In this document: piece after piece, positions 24,641 to 33,189 of the stretch
Layout of the letters: every line of letters starts with the position of its first letter
How positions within the stretch are numbered: the first letter of the stretch is position 1
From: MKUN01 sp964481425
GTDB taxonomy: Bacteria; Bacteroidota; Bacteroidia; Chitinophagales; Chitinophagaceae
Direction of reading: 5' to 3'
Length of the DNA: 64,000 bases
NCBI GenBank assembly: GCA_964481425.1
Contig: CAYZTM010000013.1
Span: forward strand, 1-64,000
Made by a program: the position numbers and the translations under genes
The notes under the pieces: generated by a model
The model's database searches: none
What the model saw: the letters and a program-made list of their open reading frames with translations, nothing else
Told to the model about the DNA's origin: nothing

Positions 24641-25435
24641 ATGAAAAAAATAATATCTGCTATACTGCTGCTTTTGTTATTTACTGCCCCGGGCTTTGCC
24701 CAGGGTGGCTATAGTACCCTGCGTGTAAGCCTGAGTGACCATTCGCATCTGTCGGTGGCGCTCAATGGCCGGTATTTTGGCAAGCATGGCACCTCGCTCA
24801 CCATCGGTGACCTGCCTGCAGGCAGGCATTACCTTAAGGTGTACACCTACGAACAGGACGACAGGGGGCGTGGTCATGCGCACCTCGTATATAGCGGAGC
24901 CATACGCATACACCGTGGTACCTATGCAGAGTGCGTAATAGATCCCAATACCGGAGATATCCAAATGAATGAAAATGGCGATAACCGCCAATACAGTTAC
25001 GACCGGCAGGAAAGGAACGGTACCTATGATGACAGGACCTATAATGAGACGGTGCCACCGGGAGATGATGTATATGAGAACGGTAACAAGTATAAAGAAG
25101 CAGATGCACAAGCAGCGGACAATGCGATAGGCAGTTTTGGTACAGGGCCCATGTCGAAAGGGGATATGGATGGGATAAAGAGTATGATACGCGGCAAGAG
25201 TAATGATGCAGATAAACTGCAGACCATGGAAACTGAACTGAAAGGGAAATCTTTTACAACAGACCAGGTAGTGAAACTGATGGGCTGGCTGGATAGCGAC
25301 GATAACAGGCTGCAACTGGCAGAATGGGCCTACCCCGAGATAACGGACAAAGGAAATTACAAACAACTGGGCAGTGCTTTCAGCGATGGGAAATACCTGA
25401 AAGAACTGGACGATTATATCGCATCGAGGAAGTAG
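24641..25435 (+). CDS. DUF4476 domain exported protein
   Basis: Start at ATG 24641 gives the signal peptide MKKIISAILLLLLFTAPGFA; the frame begins earlier but without sense. Length 264 residues. The middle part is rich in Asp, Tyr and Asn (NGDNRQYSYDRQERNGTYDD). The C-terminal ~90 residues form a DUF4476 domain: KSMIRGKSNDADKLQTMETE, FTTDQVVKLMGWLDSDDNRL, and NYKQLGSAF before a final helix. This domain is common in exported Bacteroidota proteins and has no known function. A sigma-54-like site lies just upstream. Confidence 0.82.
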   Translation: MKKIISAILLLLLFTAPGFAQGGYSTLRVSLSDHSHLSVALNGRYFGKHGTSLTIGDLPAGRHYLKVYTYEQDDRGRGHAHLVYSGAIRIHRGTYAECVIDPNTGDIQMNENGDNRQYSYDRQERNGTYDDRTYNETVPPGDDVYENGNKYKEADAQAADNAIGSFGTGPMSKGDMDGIKSMIRGKSNDADKLQTMETELKGKSFTTDQVVKLMGWLDSDDNRLQLAEWAYPEITDKGNYKQLGSAFSDGKYLKELDDYIASRK

Positions 25436-25444
25436 GTTCTGTGT

Positions 25445-26026
25445 TTATTGTATGGTCTCCAATGCGAACCGGCGGTTGAATAGCATAGCTACGAAGCCGC
25501 CGGTTATTATTCCGATAATAGCGCCTACCGTGACATCGAGCGGGAAGTGTACCCCCACATATACCTGTGCATAAGAAACCATGAAGGCCCATAGCAGGGC
25601 AGCAGGACCTACCCACTTGAACTTGCGCCCCAGTGTGGCTGCCATAAAAAAGCCTAATGCGAAATGATTGCTTGCATGGGAGGAAGGAAAGCTGAAGCCG
25701 CTGCCGCAGGGCACGATATTGTGCACCACATCGGCCAGGAAGGGGTTGTTACAGGGGCGGGTACGGTGAAAGATAGGTTTGAGCAGGTGTGCGCTTAGCT
25801 GGTCGGAAATGCCGAAGGCGATGAGGAATGCGGCACACCATATCCAGCCACGCTTGCCGAAATTGCGGGGTACGAATATAGCCAGGAAAAGATACAGGGG
25901 AGCCCATGTCCACTGGTTGCGCAGGAAGGGTACTACAAAGTCGAGAAAGGGGGTGTGCCACTCGGTATTCATATAATACCATATGGTGTAGTCCCAGTTC
26001 AGAATATAGTCTCTCAGTGCCTGCAT
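25445..26026 (-). CDS. PAP2 family membrane phosphatase
   Basis: A 193-residue integral membrane protein with about five helices and the three motifs of type 2 phosphatidic acid phosphatases: KPIFHRTRP, SFPSSHASNHFA and YVGVHFPLDV. The catalytic His pair and Arg are present. Likely substrates are undecaprenyl pyrophosphate or lipid phosphates at the periplasmic face. It starts 1 nt after the stop of the methyltransferase gene, so the two form an operon. Confidence 0.92.
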   Translation of the reverse strand: MQALRDYILNWDYTIWYYMNTEWHTPFLDFVVPFLRNQWTWAPLYLFLAIFVPRNFGKRGWIWCAAFLIAFGISDQLSAHLLKPIFHRTRPCNNPFLADVVHNIVPCGSGFSFPSSHASNHFALGFFMAATLGRKFKWVGPAALLWAFMVSYAQVYVGVHFPLDVTVGAIIGIITGGFVAMLFNRRFALETIQ

Positions 26027-26027
26027 C

Positions 26028-26762
26028 TTATTTTTTAAATACCATTATCATTCGTGGTGAAGTAAGCGGGTCGTAAGCATCGAGCCGGTAATTGCCAAAG
26101 GTGCCGGTGAGCGAAAGCCCCGCCTTCTTAAATATCTGTATAAAATCTGGTAATGAAAAGGCCGCCACACTTTCGCTATAGCATTGGGGCTTGTTATCCG
26201 CATCTGTAAAGCTAATGGTCTTTACGATATGATCGCGTTCCAGCTTTTTGCTAATATGGAAAGTATAACTGCCCCGCTGCACTGTTTCCTCCGGTGGCAT
26301 ATTGTTCAGCACGTAGTCCCTGTTGAGATAGTCTATTACCAGTATGCCATCCTTACGCAATGCGGCAGCAAAGGACTTAGCGGCCATTACATGGTCGCGG
26401 TCGTGCACGAAATAGCCAAAGCTGGTGAAGAAGTTAAAGGCATAGTCGAAATAATTGATGTAAAACGGGAAGCGCATATCATGCACATAGAAATGTAAGT
26501 GCTCATTCTCATGGGCTTTTGCTTTTTCTATGCTTTGGTGTGATATGTCGATGCCGGTAACATCAAAGCCACGGTCGGCCAGTTCAGTGGCGAAACGGCC
26601 CTCGCCACAAGCAATATCAAGCATAGGGCAACCTGGCAGGGGCTGCAGGTAGCCAAGGAGTTTAGCTATGAACTCCTGCGCTTCCAGTTTATCCCTGTCC
26701 TGGTATAATATTTTGTAATACAGTGAGCCGAACCAATGCTCATACCAACCCGTGCGTTCCAT
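26028..26762 (-). CDS. Class I SAM-dependent methyltransferase
   Basis: A 244-residue soluble methyltransferase with the SAM-binding glycine motif MLDIACGEGRFA (motif I), acidic motif FDVTGIDIS (motif II) and DGILVIDYLNRDYVLNNMP later. The N-terminus MERTGWYEHWFGSLYYKILY is common in this Bacteroidota group. Substrate unknown. It is the first gene of a two-gene operon with the PAP2 phosphatase, and a TATTTTTG -7 box is visible at 26773-26780 on the minus strand. Confidence 0.88.
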   Translation of the reverse strand: MERTGWYEHWFGSLYYKILYQDRDKLEAQEFIAKLLGYLQPLPGCPMLDIACGEGRFATELADRGFDVTGIDISHQSIEKAKAHENEHLHFYVHDMRFPFYINYFDYAFNFFTSFGYFVHDRDHVMAAKSFAAALRKDGILVIDYLNRDYVLNNMPPEETVQRGSYTFHISKKLERDHIVKTISFTDADNKPQCYSESVAAFSLPDFIQIFKKAGLSLTGTFGNYRLDAYDPLTSPRMIMVFKK

Positions 26763-26824
26763 AATGCTGCAGCAAAAATAAGCCTGTAAACGTAAATTTC
26801 ATTCTAAGGTTATTGACTCAACAT

Positions 26825-26901
26825 GCCCGAAGGGCTAAAACGTTAATAACCCCGGATGATATCCGGGGAGAATGCAAATACTGATACTGTCCCCGAAGGG
26901 G
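26825..26901. repeat. REP-type palindromes left of the transposase gene
   Basis: Three hairpins: GCCC-GAA-GGGC (26825-26835), CCCCGGAT-GAT-ATCCGGGG (26850-26868) and CCCC-GAA-GGGG (26891-26901). Read on the minus strand they have the same order (TTACCCCTTCGGGGA, then CCGG...GGTTAT) as the units on the other side of the transposase, so the transposase is flanked by related repeats in inverted orientation. Confidence 0.8.
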
Positions 26902-26916
26902 TAAAATGTGATAAAG

Positions 26917-27360
26917 CTATAGCAGATATTTTTCGTCAAATTCAATGCCATGTTCTATAAGCAACTGTTTATATTCTTCGAAAAAACCAACTTTCTTATG
27001 ATGCTCTTTTTGATTTTTTATGTAGTTGATCACTACGTCTTTTTCCTTGTTTGAATAGGTGAATGCTCCATAGCCATCCTGCCAGCCTTTGAAATGGGGG
27101 AATTTACCATTTTCTTTCATCCATCCACCGCTTGAAACTTTTATGGTCCTGATATAGTCTGCAAGGCATACGGAGGGATGGAGGTCAGAGCAAATGTGAA
27201 TATGGTCCTCCACACCATTGATCCGGTACAATTTGCAGTTCATGTTTTTTATTATCCCCCATATGTACTTGTACAGTTCCTCACAATGCTCGTTTGGAAT
27301 TGTTGTTTCACGGTTCTTTGTGCCGAATATGATGTGATAGCAAATCTGGCGATAGCTCAT
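26917..27360 (-). CDS. REP-associated tyrosine transposase (IS200/IS605-like TnpA)
   Basis: A 147-residue HUH single-strand transposase. HIH at 53-55 (VEDHIHICSDL) is the metal-binding HUH motif, and Y113-x3-Q117 in NYIKNQKEHHKK carries the catalytic tyrosine. The start MSYRQICYHIIFGTKNRE is typical of the family. There is no tnpB gene, and palindromic repeats lie on both sides, so it fits the domesticated RAYT group whose substrate is REP palindromes rather than a classical insertion sequence. The reading frame is intact. Confidence 0.9.
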   Translation of the reverse strand: MSYRQICYHIIFGTKNRETTIPNEHCEELYKYIWGIIKNMNCKLYRINGVEDHIHICSDLHPSVCLADYIRTIKVSSGGWMKENGKFPHFKGWQDGYGAFTYSNKEKDVVINYIKNQKEHHKKVGFFEEYKQLLIEHGIEFDEKYLL

Positions 27361-27413
27361 GTATAAATGTGTTGAGACAATAAAGATGTTGAATTTGTGC
27401 GAAAAATTGAGCT

Positions 27414-27675
27414 GAGTTGTGCCCCAGGGATGGACCCGGGGTTATGCACATGTTACCCCTTCGGGGATCGGTGTGATATTTTGGAGTTGTGCCCCCGGCA
27501 TGCCCCGGGGTTATGCACATGTTACCCCTTCGGGGATCGGTGTAATATTTTGGAGTTGTGCCCCGGGATGGACCCGGGGTTATGCATATATTACCCCTTT
27601 GGGGATCGGTGTAATATTTTGGAGTTGTGCCCCGGGATGGACCCGGGGTTAGGCACATGTTACCCCTTTGGGGAT
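27414..27675 (+). repeat. Array of four 69-70-bp REP units beside the transposase
   Basis: Units begin at 27414, 27484, 27553 and 27622 with GAGTTGTGCCCC. Each contains a CCGGG...CCCGGGG palindrome around ATGGA (GCATG in unit 2), then GGTTATGCACATGTTA and the hairpin ACCCCTTCGGGGAT (CCCCTTTGGGG in units 3 and 4), and ends TAATATTTTG. The last unit is cut after the second hairpin. Translations of the array are meaningless repeats of PG and YPFGDR. Confidence 0.92.
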
Positions 27676-27686
27676 TTTACAATAAT

Positions 27687-27714
27687 AAGGGTGACTGCTA
27701 ATACAGTCACCCTT
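27687..27714 (-). terminator. Hairpin terminator downstream of the DUF2330 gene
   Basis: AAGGGTGACTG (27687-27697) pairs with CAGTCACCCTT (27704-27714), an 11-bp stem with a 6-nt loop, 18 nt beyond the stop at 27732. The T-run that follows on the minus strand is weak (ATTATTGTAA). Confidence 0.7.
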
Positions 27715-27731
27715 AGTTCGTTTGCCGCCTA

Positions 27732-29180
27732 CTAACTTTTCTTTCGTAGGGTAAAGTAAAGTGCGATGCCTTGTAAAACGAGGAAGCCAAGTACCAGTAT
27801 GCCACCGATGCTGTTGGTTTCTGTAAAACTTCCGCGTTTTATGGGGTTGTAGGTATTGCCGTTGCGCCTGTTCCAGTCATCGAGGTAGTCAATGTGTTTG
27901 TAGATACTCCATCCTGCCAGCCTGTTCATGTTCTGCAATTCTTCTTCGCGCCGGCCTGCAACTTCGCGCACATACCGGCGGCCTGCGGCACAGCTAAAAC
28001 TGCCAGCAGCAGGGTGGGTGATCACATAGCGTACCTGGTACTGTTCTTTGTTCGGGGTTACCTGGAATGCAAGGTCCTGTGCGTAATGTGCCCTGTTGTA
28101 GCGCACATGCAGGCGTGTAAAGAATACATTGCCGTTGAAATCGGCACTGCCGTAGTATTGCGGACTGCTGCCGTTCACCCACCAAACACCTGCATCTTCG
28201 AGGTCCTTATAGTCGGGCGGATTGGAGACACAGGGGTCGCATTTTACGTAATTCGTTGAGCTTACATCCCATGCATACTCCAGGAAGATAGCATCCTGCC
28301 CCTCCTTCCTCCAGGCCTTTTTAAAGGCATCGGCATAGAAGGGAGCGAAGTCCTCCTGTATGAATTCCGGCACCTTAACACCCGTATTCATTTTTACTGT
28401 ACGGTAATTGGTGCATTCTACACGACCCCGTTTTGTAAAGGCATAGATGATGAGGTCCTGGTCACCATTGGCATTGGCCATACCCAAACGTATAGGTAAG
28501 CCAAAGCGGGGGGAGTTGAACCTGATCTGTATAGGCCTCAGTGTCTGGTAGTCGCCGCCATCCAGTTTGTCCAGGTTCACCTTTACTACAAAGAATTTCA
28601 GGTTGTTGCGGATGTAAGGCGTGAGTACCTCTTCTGCATTGGCAGGTATCTTATAGCCATTATCGGTCAGCCAACGTTGCAGGCCATTGCTTTGCTCTGC
28701 CCCCAATATAATGATGTCGTATTCGCCAACGGTATATTTTGCTTCAATGGTTACGCCATAGTCTTTCTTCGACCTTTCTTCGTCCATTACCGCATTGGCC
28801 GAGCCCATAGCGACCCCGGGTGCTGCTTTGGCCATCATCTCATAACGATAAGGATCGCAGGGGTTGTTGTCGTAATATTCAACCAACCGGGGTGCAGAGT
28901 AGGCGTCGAGCTTATCGAACACCTGCCGCTCTACTACTTTAATGTCTTTCTCTTTCAATACTACGGGAACAGGTACTACCATGGCGAAATCTCTTACATC
29001 TCCTTTAAAATCGTTGCTCATGGTTATCACGGTCTGGTTGTCGTCGCGCACCAGTATCACTTGCGATGCCTGGTTGTATATTTTGGTATCTGCCTTTGCT
29101 ACGTAGAAACCGCAAAAGGCCTTGCCGGGTGCGTATGCGCTTAGGATAAGCGCTGCTGTTATCAGAATTTTTCGTTTCAT
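27732..29180 (-). CDS. DUF2330 domain exported protein
   Basis: A 482-residue protein: signal peptide (about 1-21), the DUF2330 beginning CGFYVAKADTKIYNQASQVI and FAMVVPVPVVL, a long extracytoplasmic domain with CDPC and CGxC-like cysteines, and one C-terminal membrane helix (about 460-478, GGILVLGFLVLQGIALYF) followed by Arg/Lys residues. So it is anchored with the bulk outside. It is the second gene of an operon with an RnfD/NqrB-like protein (19-nt gap), suggesting a joint redox or membrane role; the function of DUF2330 is unknown. Confidence 0.85.
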   Translation of the reverse strand: MKRKILITAALILSAYAPGKAFCGFYVAKADTKIYNQASQVILVRDDNQTVITMSNDFKGDVRDFAMVVPVPVVLKEKDIKVVERQVFDKLDAYSAPRLVEYYDNNPCDPYRYEMMAKAAPGVAMGSANAVMDEERSKKDYGVTIEAKYTVGEYDIIILGAEQSNGLQRWLTDNGYKIPANAEEVLTPYIRNNLKFFVVKVNLDKLDGGDYQTLRPIQIRFNSPRFGLPIRLGMANANGDQDLIIYAFTKRGRVECTNYRTVKMNTGVKVPEFIQEDFAPFYADAFKKAWRKEGQDAIFLEYAWDVSSTNYVKCDPCVSNPPDYKDLEDAGVWWVNGSSPQYYGSADFNGNVFFTRLHVRYNRAHYAQDLAFQVTPNKEQYQVRYVITHPAAGSFSCAAGRRYVREVAGRREEELQNMNRLAGWSIYKHIDYLDDWNRRNGNTYNPIKRGSFTETNSIGGILVLGFLVLQGIALYFTLRKKS

Positions 29181-29199
29181 ATATCCCTTGTTTGATGAA

Positions 29200-30063
29200 T
29201 CAATGTGATGTTTTTAATGTTGTTGGTTTCAACCATTGGAAGCGTGATGCCCTGAACAGCTTGTCGAATAAAGGAGTAAGTGGTGCAATGAAGCAGAGTA
29301 CCCAGATCGGGGCCCCGTTGATGTACCGATAATTGCTGAGGTAGAAGCTGCCTATTGCTATGAGCACACTCCAGATTATACGTGCTTTTTTATGATCGGG
29401 GGTGGTGACCGGGTCGGTGATCATGAAAAAAGTGAAGAGGAGCAGGCTGCCATTAGTGAACTGCTGCAACCAATAATCGAAAGGCCAGCCCTGGTACAAG
29501 AGGTTGCGTACTGCCTGTAGTACCATGAGCGTACCCAGGAAGGCAAAGGAAGTATCGAGCCTGCTGACCTTGTACACGACCGCGCTGCCGAGGACACCGA
29601 CGAGGAACAGCAGTATGGCCCCGCTGCCCCATTGTCCCGGTGATATCCAGGCCTGACCTGTAAGTAATATAGTGGCTACGATACCGAAATTACCGGGGTT
29701 GAAGACGTGCTTGCCATTTACGCGAATGAAGAACTTGGAGGCAATGGCAAGGAATGCAGCCAGTGCACAGATGCTCCAGTGGTTTGCCTTGAGCAGCAAG
29801 CAAAGGCCAAGTGTGGTGATCAGGGCACTTTTTAAGGAGTGAACAGGCAGTTTCAGGAAGCGGATGCCGGCAAGTTGTGTCAATAATGCGGTGGCGAAAA
29901 TGGCAATATAATGGTCCCACTGCGTGTCCCAGCCAAGTATAAATGTGCCATATAGTAAAAAGGAGCCGAGGAAGAGTAGCTGGTAATGTCTTGCGTCTTT
30001 AAAGAAAGCCTTAATCATAAACAAACCCTTTCCAAAAAGATGCGGGTCTTTTAAAAAATCCAT
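29200..30063 (-). CDS. RnfD/NqrB-like membrane protein
   Basis: A 287-residue protein with about eight to ten membrane helices and the NQR2/RnfD-like segments HVFNPGNFGIVATILL and NGSLLLFTFFMITDPVTTPD. In true RnfD/NqrB a Thr in an SGAT motif carries covalent FMN; that exact motif is not seen here, so it may not be flavinylated. No other Rnf or Nqr subunit is present. It is the first gene of an operon with the DUF2330 protein. A stand-alone role in electron transfer or ion movement is inferred. Confidence 0.78.
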   Translation of the reverse strand: MDFLKDPHLFGKGLFMIKAFFKDARHYQLLFLGSFLLYGTFILGWDTQWDHYIAIFATALLTQLAGIRFLKLPVHSLKSALITTLGLCLLLKANHWSICALAAFLAIASKFFIRVNGKHVFNPGNFGIVATILLTGQAWISPGQWGSGAILLFLVGVLGSAVVYKVSRLDTSFAFLGTLMVLQAVRNLLYQGWPFDYWLQQFTNGSLLLFTFFMITDPVTTPDHKKARIIWSVLIAIGSFYLSNYRYINGAPIWVLCFIAPLTPLFDKLFRASRFQWLKPTTLKTSH

Positions 30064-30093
30064 AAGGGCCGGATAAATTCCTTTTTATTGTCA

Positions 30094-30125
30094 TTGGTAC
30101 AGGCCGGATGAATACGCTATCTTTG
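30094..30125 (+). promoter_or_regulatory. Bacteroidota promoter for the TPR protein gene
   Basis: TTG at 30094-30096, 21-nt spacer, TATCTTTG at 30118-30125. The -7 box lies inside the open frame that begins at ATG 30108, so translation must start later, at 30144 or 30150. Confidence 0.78.
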
Positions 30126-30143
30126 CAGCCCAATTACAGCAAT

Positions 30144-30800
30144 ATGAGCATGAGCATCCGCCGTTTCCTGGTTTTTTACCGACTGCCCCTGGCCGTCGCA
30201 TTGATCGCATTGGGTTTCTGGGTAGGTTTTTCCGTTACCTGGTGGATAGCCTGGTTGCCCTTCCTGATAGCGCTTATTATGATAGCGGCATATTTTATGG
30301 TAGGGCCCATGAGCCTGATACAGGGCTATATTGAGTCCGGTGATATGGAAGGAGCCAAGAAACTAATGGAGAGTGTAAAATATCCTAACCTGCTTTATAA
30401 GCCCATCCGTTCTTCTTACTATATGCTGCGCGCCAACTTATCGACAATGGACGATAACCTGGATAAGGCAGAAGAAGACCTGAGGAAGGGCCTGGCTGCC
30501 GGGCTGCCGGAAAAAGAATTTGAGGGCACAGCCTATTTACAGCTTGGCTCTATTGCCTATAAGAAGGGTAATACCAAAGAAGCGATGGAGAACCTGCGTA
30601 AAGCGGTGAAGATAGGCCTGCCCGATAAAGACAATGAGGCTACGGCCTACCTGCAGCTAAGCAGCATATGCATACAGCGCAGGGATTTTAAGAGCGCGAA
30701 GATATACTTCAATAAAGCCAAGGCTTGCAAAGCCACTAATAAGCAAGTGGTGGAACAGATAACCGAGATGAGCAAGTATATAGCGAGAATACCGGGATAA
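30144..30800 (+). CDS. Tetratricopeptide repeat membrane protein
   Basis: A 218-residue protein (start 30144; the next ATG at 30150 is equally possible). Residues about 9-55 form two membrane helices (VALIALGFWVGFSVTWWIAW and LIALIMIAAYFMVGPM). The rest holds about three TPR units: EAKK-type helices around LYKPIRSSYYMLRANLSTMD, EGTAYLQLGSIAYKKGNTKE and EATAYLQLSSICIQRRDFKS. TPRs mediate protein-protein contacts on the cytoplasmic or periplasmic side. Transcribed alone; a strong hairpin terminator follows. Confidence 0.85.
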   Translation: MSMSIRRFLVFYRLPLAVALIALGFWVGFSVTWWIAWLPFLIALIMIAAYFMVGPMSLIQGYIESGDMEGAKKLMESVKYPNLLYKPIRSSYYMLRANLSTMDDNLDKAEEDLRKGLAAGLPEKEFEGTAYLQLGSIAYKKGNTKEAMENLRKAVKIGLPDKDNEATAYLQLSSICIQRRDFKSAKIYFNKAKACKATNKQVVEQITEMSKYIARIPG

Positions 30801-30834
30801 GCAAATACACAAAATTTATAGATGAAAAGTATTG

Positions 30835-30865
30835 AGAAGGGCCACAATTAAAGTGTGGCCCTTCT
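30835..30865. terminator. Hairpin between convergent genes
   Basis: AGAAGGGCCAC (30835-30845) pairs with GTGGCCCTTCT (30855-30865), 11 bp with a 9-nt loop. It lies between the TPR gene (plus) and the transporter gene (minus) and probably ends both transcripts, though the flanking T-runs are short. Confidence 0.75.
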
Positions 30866-30881
30866 GTATTCGTCTGTTTTA

Positions 30882-32171
30882 TTATGACTGTTTCGTGTTT
30901 GGTTTATAACCTGCCAAATGTCCCTTCATAGCGAAGAACAAAATATACAGGTACACGGGCACCATGATAATGTAAGCTGTTTGCGGATGCATAATGTCGG
31001 CGAGGCGACCATAGAGCAGGGGCAGGATAGCGCCCCCTGCTATGCCCATTATCAATAAGGCGGCCCCGGTTTTAGTGAACTTTCCGAGTCCTTTTAGAGA
31101 CATGGGCCATATGGCAGGCCACATGAGTGAGTGGGCAAGGCCCAGTGAGGCGAGGCAGACAACCGAGGTAAAGCCACTTGTTACCAATACGCCTATGGAT
31201 AAAATGATGCCGATGATGGCGCATAGTTTCAAAGCTGTTTCCTGCGATATTATTTTGGGCATGAGTATGATGCCCAGTATGTAACCTACTACCATGCAGG
31301 TAAGGGTAAGGGAGGTGAAGAATTTGGCATTATCCATCGGGAAGCCGAGCGACTTACCATAATTAATGATGGTATCACCTGCCATTACTTCGACGCCGAC
31401 ATACAGGAAGATAGCGAGGGCCCCCAGCCAGAGATAAGTATGCTTGAAAATACTGTCTTGCTGTTCCGGGATGGCATCGGGATTTTCTTCTTCCTCATGC
31501 AGTTCGGGCAGGGGAGAGATAAGTATCAGCAGTGCCAGCACCACTAATACTACGGTCAGCGTAATATATGGGTTGACGATGCGCTGCGAGAGTTCATTGA
31601 GTAAAGCGCTTTTAGCGGCAGCATCTGTTGCAGCCTTTAATTGGTCTCCAACAGTGTCGATGTTCTTCAGCAGTACTGTGGCCAGTATCATAGGGCTTAG
31701 GATGCCGGCTACTTTGTTGGCAATGCCCATGATGCTGATGCGCTTTGCAGCAGACTCTTCAGGGCCAAGGATGGTTACATATGGGTTGGTGGCTGTCTGC
31801 AATATGGATAGGCCCAATCCTTGCGTAAACAAACCTATAAGGAAGTAGGTATAGTTGCGCTGGTATGCGGCAGGTATAAAAATAACACAGCCTACAGCCA
31901 TAATGATAAGGCCAAGGCTCATTCCTCTTTTAAAGCCGGTCTTTTTCAATATGGCCGATGAAGGTATCGCCATCACGAAGTAGGAAATATAGAAGGCAAA
32001 GGTGACAAAGTATGCCTGGAAGTTATTGAGCTCGCAGGCCGTCTTCAGGAAGGGTATCAGTGTGCCATTGAGCCAGGTAACGAAGCCGAATATAAAAAAC
32101 AGGCAACCTACCAGGAAAAGTGAGGTGGCATATGAACGTTTGTCGTTTGTCATCAGGATATTATTGAGCAT
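30882..32171 (-). CDS. Glucose/galactose MFS transporter (FucP family)
   Basis: A 429-residue major facilitator with 12 predicted membrane helices. Family signs: FFIFGFVTWLNGTLIPFLK near the N-terminus, QTATNPYVTILGPEESAAKR after helix 4 and the long central loop PLPELHEEEENPDAIPEQQD. Proton-sugar symport of glucose and galactose is the usual role of this branch. Start 32171 is used; ATG 32153 (MTNDKRSYATSL) is possible. It faces a ROK glucokinase gene across a 75-nt divergent gap, so uptake and phosphorylation of glucose are probably linked. Confidence 0.9.
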   Translation of the reverse strand: MLNNILMTNDKRSYATSLFLVGCLFFIFGFVTWLNGTLIPFLKTACELNNFQAYFVTFAFYISYFVMAIPSSAILKKTGFKRGMSLGLIIMAVGCVIFIPAAYQRNYTYFLIGLFTQGLGLSILQTATNPYVTILGPEESAAKRISIMGIANKVAGILSPMILATVLLKNIDTVGDQLKAATDAAAKSALLNELSQRIVNPYITLTVVLVVLALLILISPLPELHEEEENPDAIPEQQDSIFKHTYLWLGALAIFLYVGVEVMAGDTIINYGKSLGFPMDNAKFFTSLTLTCMVVGYILGIILMPKIISQETALKLCAIIGIILSIGVLVTSGFTSVVCLASLGLAHSLMWPAIWPMSLKGLGKFTKTGAALLIMGIAGGAILPLLYGRLADIMHPQTAYIIMVPVYLYILFFAMKGHLAGYKPNTKQS

Positions 32172-32246
32172 GACTAAAATACATTAAATGTTGAGAAAGT
32201 ATCCCATAAGCACAGGGTATTATTTTGTTGTTGTATTTTTATTGCT

Positions 32247-33188
32247 ATGACACAACCATTAGCACTGGGTATAGATATAGGTGGCACCAATACTTCATTC
32301 GGGATAGTGGACCGAAGGGGGCAGATATTGTTCCAGGGAAAGATGCGTACAACTGGCCACCTAACCGTTCATGAGTATATAACAGCGCTTAAAGCAGAGG
32401 TAGGCAGGCTAATGGATGATGTAGGGCGCGATAATGTAATAGGCGTGGGTGTAGGGGCGCCTAATGGTAACTTTTATACCGGCGAAGTTGCCTATGCGGC
32501 GAACCTGCCCTGGGAAGGTGTGATACCTCTTGCCAAACTGATCGGCGAAGCACTGCATAAGAAAGTGACCATAACCAATGACGCCAATGCAGCGGCGATA
32601 GGGGAGATGATGTACGGCGCCGCGAAGGGGATGAAAGATTTTGTGATGGTTACCTTGGGTACAGGCCTGGGCAGCGGCTTTGTATCTAATGGACTGATGA
32701 TATATGGGCACGATGGCTTTGCCGGTGAGCTGGGGCATGTAATAGCCGTACGTGATGGCAGGCCCTGCGGCTGCGGGCGCAAAGGCTGCCTGGAAACTTA
32801 CGCATCGGCCACAGGCATAGTACGCAGTGCGTATGAATGGTTGGAGACAAGAACAGATGAGACCCTGTTGAGGGATACCCAAACAGAGCTCACATCGCAG
32901 CATATATACGAAGCCGCAAAACAGGGAGATAAGATGGCCCTGGAATTGTTTGAATTCACAGGTAAGATATTAGGACAAATACTTGCCGACGTAGTGGCCA
33001 TTACTTCGCCACAGGCCATAGTCTTTTTCGGGGGGCTGGCAAAAGCGGGAGATATGCTGATGCACCATGTGCACTACCATATGGAAGCCAATATGCTGCG
33101 GATATATAAGAATAAGGTCTCCCTGCTATACTCTGCTTTGCCGGATGCCGATGCCGCTATATTGGGCGCCAGCGCGCTGGTGTGGTAG
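32247..33188 (+). CDS. ROK family glucokinase
   Basis: Phosphorylates glucose with ATP. Length 313 residues. ATP-binding start GIDIGGTNTSFGIVD, sugar-binding region TNDANAAAIGEMMYG, phosphate motif VTLGTGLGSGFV, EL GH catalytic region GELGHVIAV with the catalytic-type Asp in TNDAN, and the ROK zinc motif CGCGRKGCLE. The complete set makes a kinase rather than a ROK repressor; there is no helix-turn-helix. It is divergent from the sugar transporter gene. Other hexoses could be substrates. Confidence 0.92.
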   Translation: MTQPLALGIDIGGTNTSFGIVDRRGQILFQGKMRTTGHLTVHEYITALKAEVGRLMDDVGRDNVIGVGVGAPNGNFYTGEVAYAANLPWEGVIPLAKLIGEALHKKVTITNDANAAAIGEMMYGAAKGMKDFVMVTLGTGLGSGFVSNGLMIYGHDGFAGELGHVIAVRDGRPCGCGRKGCLETYASATGIVRSAYEWLETRTDETLLRDTQTELTSQHIYEAAKQGDKMALELFEFTGKILGQILADVVAITSPQAIVFFGGLAKAGDMLMHHVHYHMEANMLRIYKNKVSLLYSALPDADAAILGASALVW

Positions 33189-33189
33189 A

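Noticed and set aside
27414..27675. CRISPR array
   Set aside because: Units are 69-70 bp with no short direct repeat and unique spacers; whole units repeat, palindromic, next to a REP transposase. No cas genes.
27397..27735. Open frames of 77-116 codons across the 69-bp array
   Set aside because: They translate the REP units in all frames (repeated PG and YPFGDR) without start signals; the array is non-coding.
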